Below, one piece after another: positions 31,801 through 36,495 of a stretch of DNA of 36,495 nt. The notes beneath the pieces are model-generated. The model was not told the DNA's origin, did not search any database, and saw nothing but the letters and a program-made list of their open reading frames with translations. Each line of letters opens with the position of its first letter. Position 1 is the first letter of the stretch. The position numbers were made by a program, and so were the translations under genes. Source of the DNA: Amycolatopsis thailandensis (GTDB lineage Bacteria > Actinomycetota > Actinomycetes > Mycobacteriales > Pseudonocardiaceae); the NCBI RefSeq assembly GCF_002234405.1, contig NZ_NMQT01000126.1, positions 1 to 36,495 on the forward strand, given 5' to 3'.

Positions 31801-34800
31801 ATGCCCCGAAGCGTCAGACCTTTGGTCTGCACCCTCCTGAGCGCCACGATCGTGGCATCCGGGCTGATGGCCCTCCCGGCCACCGCCGCGGCCGAAGAAG
31901 CCCCGCCGGACTTCTACTCCTCCTTCGAACAAGGTGAACCGCAGCCGACGTGGAGCGACACCGTCGACGTCGACCCGTCTGGCAAGCCGAAGGCCTTCGG
32001 CGTCGACGGCGCGAACGCCACCACCATCCCCGGTGACATCCGCGGCAAGGTCACCGAAACCTCCGCCAACAGCGAGAACACCCCGAACGAGGCCGTGTCG
32101 AACCTCGTCGACGGCTCGACCGACACCAAGTGGCTCGCCTGGACCCCGACCGGCTGGGCGCAGGTCACGCTGTCGGAACCGACGTCGATCACGCGGTACG
32201 CGCTGTCCTCGGCGAACGACTTCGACAACCGCGACCCGCAGGACTGGACGCTCCAGGGCTCCTCCGACGGCCAGTCCTGGACGGAGCTGGACAAGCAGAC
32301 CGGGCAGAAGTTCTCCGACCGGTTCCAGACCAAGGAGTACCGCCTTCCCGCGGCGAGCGCGGCCTACAAGTTCTTCCGGCTGAACGTCACGAAGAACAAC
32401 GGCGGCGACATCATGCAGCTCTCGGAGCTGCTGCTGGCCAACGAGGACCCCGCCCCGCCGGCGCTGCCGAACATGCGCAGCTTCGCCGACAGCGGCCCGA
32501 CGGGTGGCTACACGAATAAGAACCGTGTCGGGTTCACCGGCACGCGGGCGTTCCGCTACTCCGGCAGCCACAAGGCGCAGGGGCACGGCTGGTCGTACAA
32601 CAAGATCTTCGACGTCGACATCCCGGTGGCGGCGACCTCGGAGCTGTCGTACAAGGTGCAACCGGAGTTCATCCGCGGCGACCTGAAGTATCCGAGCACG
32701 AACGTCGCGGTGGACCTGGCGTTCACCGACGGCACCTACCTGAGCCAGCTCGGCGCCGTCGATCAATACGGTTTCGGGCTTTCGCCACAGGGCCAGGGTG
32801 CGAGCAAGGTGCTCTACACCAACCAGTGGAACCTGGTGCGCTCGCAGATCGGCGTGGTCGCGAAAGGCAAGACGATCGACCGGATCCTGGTCGGCTACGA
32901 CAACCCGTCCGGCCCGGGTTCGCTGCAGGGCTGGCTGGACGACATCAAGGTGTCGGCGACCCCGACGCCGCCGGCGAGCCTGCGTCCGTCCGACAACGTG
33001 CTGACCACGCGCGGCTCGCTGTCGAACGGGTCGTTCTCGCGGGGCAACAACATGCCCGCGACCGCGGTGCCGCACGGGTTCAACTTCTGGATCCCGACGA
33101 CCGACGCGGGCACGTTGAGCTGGATGTACTCCTACCACTCGCGCAACAACGAGCAGAACCTCCCGGCGCTGCAGGCGTTCTCCGCGAGCCACGCGCCGAG
33201 TCCGTGGATGGCCGATCGGCAGACCTTCCAGTTCCTGCCCTCGACCGCGAGCGGTGTGCCGAATCCGGACCGTGAGGCGCGGAAGCTGCCGTTCAAGCAC
33301 TCGAACGAGACGGCGCGGGCGCACTACTACGGCGTCGACTTCGAGAACGGGATCAAGACCGAGGTCGCGCCGACTGATCACGCGGCGCTGTACCGGTTCA
33401 AGTTCCCGGGCGCGGACTCGAACCTGATCTTCGACAACGTCAACAACAACGGCGGGCTCACCCTCGACCCCGCGGGCCGGGCCATCACCGGGTACAGCGA
33501 CGTGAAGAGCGGGCTGTCCGCCGGTGCGACGCGGATGTTCGTCTACGCCACCTTCGACAAGCCGGTGACCGCCGGTTCGAAGCTGTCGACCGGTTCGGGT
33601 GACCAGAAGCGGGACAACGTCCTCGGCTACCTGAAGTTCGACGCGGGTGCCGACAAGACGGTGAACATGCGGATCGCGACCTCGCTGATCAGCGTCGATC
33701 AGGCGAAGAAGAACATGGCGCAGGAGCTCGCCCCGAACGCGTCGGTCGAGTCGGTGAGCGAGGCCGCCGCGAAGACCTGGGACGAGAAGCTCAAGGTCGT
33801 CGAGGTCGAGGGCGCGTCGAAGGATCAGCTGATCACGCTGTACTCCAACCTGTACCGCCTGTTCCTGTACCCGAACTCGGGCTTCGAGAACGTCGGCACG
33901 GTCGAGAAGCCGGTGAAGAAGTACGCGAGCCCGGTGTCGCCGAAGGCCGGTCAGGACACACCGACGCAGACCGGGGCGAAACTGGTCGACGGCGAGTTCT
34001 ACGTCAACAACGGGTTCTGGGACACCTATCGCACGGTGTGGTCGGCGTATTCGCTGCTGAGCCCGGACACCACCGGCAAGCTGGTCGACGGTTTCGTCCA
34101 GCAGTACCGTGACGGCGGCTGGATCTCACGCTGGTCCTCCCCCGGTTACGCGGACCTGATGACCGGAACGAGTTCGGACGCCGCGTTCGCGGACGCGTAC
34201 CTCAAGGGAGTCAAGGGATTCGACGTCCAGTCGGCCTACGACTCGGCGGTCAAGAACGCGACCGTGACCCCGCCGAACGGCGCTGTCGGCCGGAAGGGCA
34301 TCGACGAGGGCACGTTCCTCGGGTACGCGCCGAACACCGCGGACCACGGGTTCTCGTGGGCGATCGAGGGCTACGTCAACGACAACGCCATCGCGAACAT
34401 GTCGAAGAAGCTCTACGACGAGGCTCCGGCGAACGACCCGCGCAAGCAGGAGTACCTGGACAACTACGGGTACTTCACCGAGCGGGCCACGCAGTACGTG
34501 AACGTGTTCGACCCGAGTGTCGGTTTCTTCCAGGGCCGGGACGCGGCGGGCAAGTTCACCCGCGCCAAGGACAAGTTCGACCCGGAGGTGTGGGGTATCG
34601 ACTACACCGAGACCAACGCGTGGGGCATGCGGTTCTCCGTCCCGCAGGACGGTCAGGGCCTGGCGAACCTGTTCGGTGGCAAGGCGGGGCTGGCGTCCAA
34701 ACTGGACGAATTCTTCGCCACGCCCGAGACGGGGCTGAAGTTCGGCAGTTACGGCGGGATCATCCACGAGATGACCGAGGCGCGGGACGTCCGGATGGGC

Positions 34801-36093
34801 ATGTACGCGCACTCGAACCAGGCCGCGCACCACACGCTCTACATGTACGACTACGCGGGTCAGCCGTCGAAGACGCAGGCGAAGGTCCGCGAGGCGCTGG
34901 CCAGGTTGTACGTCGGCAGCGAACTCGGTCAGGGCTACGGCGGCGACGAGGACAACGGCGAGCAGTCGGCCTGGTGGCTGTTCGGCATGCTGGGCTTCTA
35001 CCCGTTGCAGGTCGGCAGCTCGGACTACGCGATCGGCTCGCCGCTGTTCACCAAGGCGACGGTGAACCTGCCCGGCGGCAAGAAGATCGTGGTCAACGCG
35101 CCGAAGAACAGCGCGAAGAACGTCTACGTCCAGGGCCTGAAGGTCAACGGCAAGGCGCAGACGTCGACCTCGCTGGCGCATTCGGCGATCGCCAATGGCG
35201 GGACGCTCGACTTCGACATGGGCCCGAACCCGTCGTCGTGGGGCACCGGCCCGGACGACGCGCCGAAGTCGATCACCAAGGGCGACGCGGTGCCGACGCC
35301 GGTGCACGACCTGACCAAGCCGGTCTCCGGCGCGGATGCCGCGTTCTTCGACAACACGTCGCGGACCGAGGCGAAGGTCAAGGCGCCGATCCAGTACCAG
35401 GTGCCGTCGACGAACGAGGCGGGTTCGTACTACACGCTGACTTCGGGCAAGGGTGCCGGTGACGCGAAGAGCTGGGTGCTGAAGGGCTCCTACGACGGGA
35501 AGACCTGGGCGGTCGCGGATCAGCGGACCGATCAGGCCTTCCAGTGGCGCCAGCAGACGAAGCCGTTCAAGATCGCGAACCCGGCGCACTACGCCTACTA
35601 CCGGCTCGAGGTCACCGCGACCACGGGCGGGGAGGCGTCGCTGTCGGAGTTCGAGGTGCTGGGCAAGCCGGACGCGGCGTGCACGCAGACCGTCACCGGC
35701 GAACGCAAGGGCCCGCTGACCGTGCAGAGCGGGGTGACCTGTGTGGACGGTGCGAAGGTTTCCGGTCCGGTGTCGGTGGCGTCGGGCGCGAGCCTGATCG
35801 TCCGCGGCGGGTCGATCTCCGGTCCGCTGACGGCGACGGGCGCGGCGCAGATCCTGCTGGACCGGACGAAGGTGAACGGTCCGGTGGCGATCACCGGGAC
35901 GACCGGACCGGTCTCGATCGAGCTGACCGAGATCGGTGGACCGGTGGCGTTGACGGGCAACAAGGGGCCGGTGCTGACTGCCAGCACGATCGGCGGACCT
36001 CTGGCGTGCGCGGCCAACTCCCCCGCTCCGACGGACTACGACCTGCAGAACACCGTCCGCGGCCCGGCCGCCGGGCAGTGCGCGAAGCTGTAG
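31801..36093 (+). CDS. Secreted GH92 alpha-mannosidase with two CBM-like domains and a beta-solenoid tail
   Basis: A 1430-residue exported glycosidase. The signal peptide is about residues 1-31 (LLSATIVASGLMALPATAAA). An F5/8 type C (CBM32-like) domain (about 85-216) sits inside a jelly-roll segment that resumes at MRSFADSGPTGGYTNKNR. The GH92 catalytic region is about 393-1150, with FWDTYRTVWSAYSLL, GGWISRW, GGIIHEMTEAR (Glu990), SNQAAHH and GGDEDNGEQSAWW (Asp1049, Asp1051). GH92 enzymes are Ca2+-dependent inverting exo-alpha-mannosidases. A second F5/8-like domain (about 1171-1295) and a GPV-repeat tail (1300-1430) follow. Likely role is trimming mannans or glycoproteins outside the cell. 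The ATG at 31801 fits the signal peptide. One at 31771 would lengthen the leader. Neither has a good ribosome-binding site. Confidence 0.92.
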   Translation: MPRSVRPLVCTLLSATIVASGLMALPATAAAEEAPPDFYSSFEQGEPQPTWSDTVDVDPSGKPKAFGVDGANATTIPGDIRGKVTETSANSENTPNEAVSNLVDGSTDTKWLAWTPTGWAQVTLSEPTSITRYALSSANDFDNRDPQDWTLQGSSDGQSWTELDKQTGQKFSDRFQTKEYRLPAASAAYKFFRLNVTKNNGGDIMQLSELLLANEDPAPPALPNMRSFADSGPTGGYTNKNRVGFTGTRAFRYSGSHKAQGHGWSYNKIFDVDIPVAATSELSYKVQPEFIRGDLKYPSTNVAVDLAFTDGTYLSQLGAVDQYGFGLSPQGQGASKVLYTNQWNLVRSQIGVVAKGKTIDRILVGYDNPSGPGSLQGWLDDIKVSATPTPPASLRPSDNVLTTRGSLSNGSFSRGNNMPATAVPHGFNFWIPTTDAGTLSWMYSYHSRNNEQNLPALQAFSASHAPSPWMADRQTFQFLPSTASGVPNPDREARKLPFKHSNETARAHYYGVDFENGIKTEVAPTDHAALYRFKFPGADSNLIFDNVNNNGGLTLDPAGRAITGYSDVKSGLSAGATRMFVYATFDKPVTAGSKLSTGSGDQKRDNVLGYLKFDAGADKTVNMRIATSLISVDQAKKNMAQELAPNASVESVSEAAAKTWDEKLKVVEVEGASKDQLITLYSNLYRLFLYPNSGFENVGTVEKPVKKYASPVSPKAGQDTPTQTGAKLVDGEFYVNNGFWDTYRTVWSAYSLLSPDTTGKLVDGFVQQYRDGGWISRWSSPGYADLMTGTSSDAAFADAYLKGVKGFDVQSAYDSAVKNATVTPPNGAVGRKGIDEGTFLGYAPNTADHGFSWAIEGYVNDNAIANMSKKLYDEAPANDPRKQEYLDNYGYFTERATQYVNVFDPSVGFFQGRDAAGKFTRAKDKFDPEVWGIDYTETNAWGMRFSVPQDGQGLANLFGGKAGLASKLDEFFATPETGLKFGSYGGIIHEMTEARDVRMGMYAHSNQAAHHTLYMYDYAGQPSKTQAKVREALARLYVGSELGQGYGGDEDNGEQSAWWLFGMLGFYPLQVGSSDYAIGSPLFTKATVNLPGGKKIVVNAPKNSAKNVYVQGLKVNGKAQTSTSLAHSAIANGGTLDFDMGPNPSSWGTGPDDAPKSITKGDAVPTPVHDLTKPVSGADAAFFDNTSRTEAKVKAPIQYQVPSTNEAGSYYTLTSGKGAGDAKSWVLKGSYDGKTWAVADQRTDQAFQWRQQTKPFKIANPAHYAYYRLEVTATTGGEASLSEFEVLGKPDAACTQTVTGERKGPLTVQSGVTCVDGAKVSGPVSVASGASLIVRGGSISGPLTATGAAQILLDRTKVNGPVAITGTTGPVSIELTEIGGPVALTGNKGPVLTASTIGGPLACAANSPAPTDYDLQNTVRGPAAGQCAKL

Positions 36094-36106
36094 CCCTCCG
36101 GTAAGG

Positions 36107-36146
36107 ACGTGAAGGCCCCCTTCAAGCGCGAAGGGGGCCTTCACGT
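36107..36146. terminator. Perfect 17-bp hairpin after GH92, GAAGGCCCCC family
   Basis: ACGTGAAGGCCCCCTTC (36107-36123) pairs perfectly with GAAGGGGGCCTTCACGT (36130-36146) around AAGCGC, 13 bases after the mannosidase stop. It is a probable terminator. Its right arm matches the cut copy at 1-14. Confidence 0.78.
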
Positions 36147-36201
36147 ATCACCAGAGGTGTGTTTCGGCGGGTACAAGGACCGGGTACGGCCGAGCAGGCG
36201 A

Positions 36202-36268
36202 CCCGGGTGTTGTGAAAGCCACTTTCGCAACCTTCAACGTTGCCAAAGTGGCTTTCACAACACCCGGG
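36202..36268. repeat. Inverted repeat, GAAAGCCACTT family, copy 4
   Basis: The arms 36202-36231 and 36239-36268 match at 29 of 30 positions around CTTCAAC, the best copy in the window. It lies between the mannosidase terminator and the next repeat, in the 313-base gap before the convergent gene at the right edge. Confidence 0.82.
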
Positions 36269-36307
36269 CCACGTCGCCACCCATGTGAACCCCATGGACC
36301 CCGAGGC

Positions 36308-36350
36308 GAAGGGGACTTTCCGCGCGTGCGATGAGGGGAAAGCCCCCTTC
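36308..36350. repeat. Inverted repeat, GAAGGGG-CTTTCC type
   Basis: GAAGGGGACTTTCC (36308-36321) and GGAAAGCCCCCTTC (36337-36350) match at 13 of 14 positions with a 15-base loop. It is related to the GAAGGCCCCC family but diverged, and it may terminate the minus-strand gene that ends at 36407. Confidence 0.6.
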
Positions 36351-36406
36351 ACCCCCGCTCGCCCCTGCTGAGCGCCGGTCCGTGACACGCCACAGGACAC
36401 CCGCGT

Positions 36407-36495
36407 CTATTCGGAACGGCGGCCGCGAAGGATGCCGAAGCCGACGAGTGCCGCGGACAGCACGGTGAGCACGAGCCCGGCGTAGGTGGTGCGCG
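36407..36495 (-). CDS. C-terminal tail of a membrane-anchored protein (partial)
   Basis: The minus strand has an open frame from the window edge to a TAG at 36407-36409. The visible 28 residues are one hydrophobic helix (YAGLVLTVLSAALVGFGIL) followed by the basic tail RGRRSE. This is the usual C-terminal anchor of exported actinobacterial proteins or the last helix of a membrane protein. The rest, including any sorting motif, lies outside the window. Confidence 0.6.
   Translation of the reverse strand, partial: RTTYAGLVLTVLSAALVGFGILRGRRSE

Overview
The window is high-GC chromosomal DNA of an actinomycete. The best guess is the Amycolatopsis/Pseudonocardiaceae group. The evidence is strong G/C bias at third codon positions, many TetR/LysR/AfsR-type regulators, probable leaderless genes, a CmtR metal sensor close to the mycobacterial one, a 2-methylisoborneol operon, and large secreted hydrolases. 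I see no rRNA, tRNA, CRISPR array, transposase or phage gene. The genus is an inference from gene content and from the style of the intergenic hairpins.

Layout. 23-3131: an unknown protein, a small helical protein, and an aldehyde dehydrogenase divergent from a TetR regulator. 3132-3626: a gene-free stretch packed with inverted repeats. 3627-6770: a ChaA-type Ca2+/H+ antiporter and a divergent NAD+-dependent DNA ligase. 6771-7299: two doubtful very small ORFs and a 23-bp perfect hairpin. 7300-12191 (minus strand): a four-gene operon for the odorant 2-methylisoborneol. It encodes two adjacent Family 2B encapsulin-type shell proteins with a cyclic-nucleotide-binding-like insert, geranyl diphosphate C-methyltransferase, and 2-methylisoborneol synthase, whose disordered N-terminus is the expected cargo-targeting tail. 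12652-14306: a CmtR-type Cd/Pb sensor, a Cys-rich CDF-like transporter and a methyltransferase. 14313-20377: a run of regulator/target pairs (TetR and quinone-oxidoreductase-like protein; TetR and small membrane protein; LysR and EamA exporter plus NAD(P)-binding protein), together with an RraA-like aldolase and a PH-domain membrane protein.

20378-20732: a second repeat-rich convergent gap. 20733-22480: two tandem imine-reductase-like enzymes, one with Asp and one with Tyr at the variable catalytic position. They are divergent from a 1062-residue AfsR-type regulator, and three direct repeats lie between them. 25869-29837: an FtsX-type permease with two ATPases. 29921-36093: a secreted tannase/feruloyl-esterase family enzyme divergent from a secreted multidomain GH92 alpha-mannosidase. 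The right edge carries the tail of a membrane-anchored protein.

The main points of interest are: (1) the two-shell-protein 2-MIB encapsulin operon, in which both nucleotide-binding cassettes look degenerate; (2) a dispersed family of long palindromes that fills every convergent gene gap longer than about 100 bp except one of 90 bp; (3) the Asp/Tyr imine-reductase pair with a SARP-like operator; (4) a LigA-like ligase in which one normally invariant active-site Lys is Arg; and (5) several clear candidate operators with a regulator next to them.
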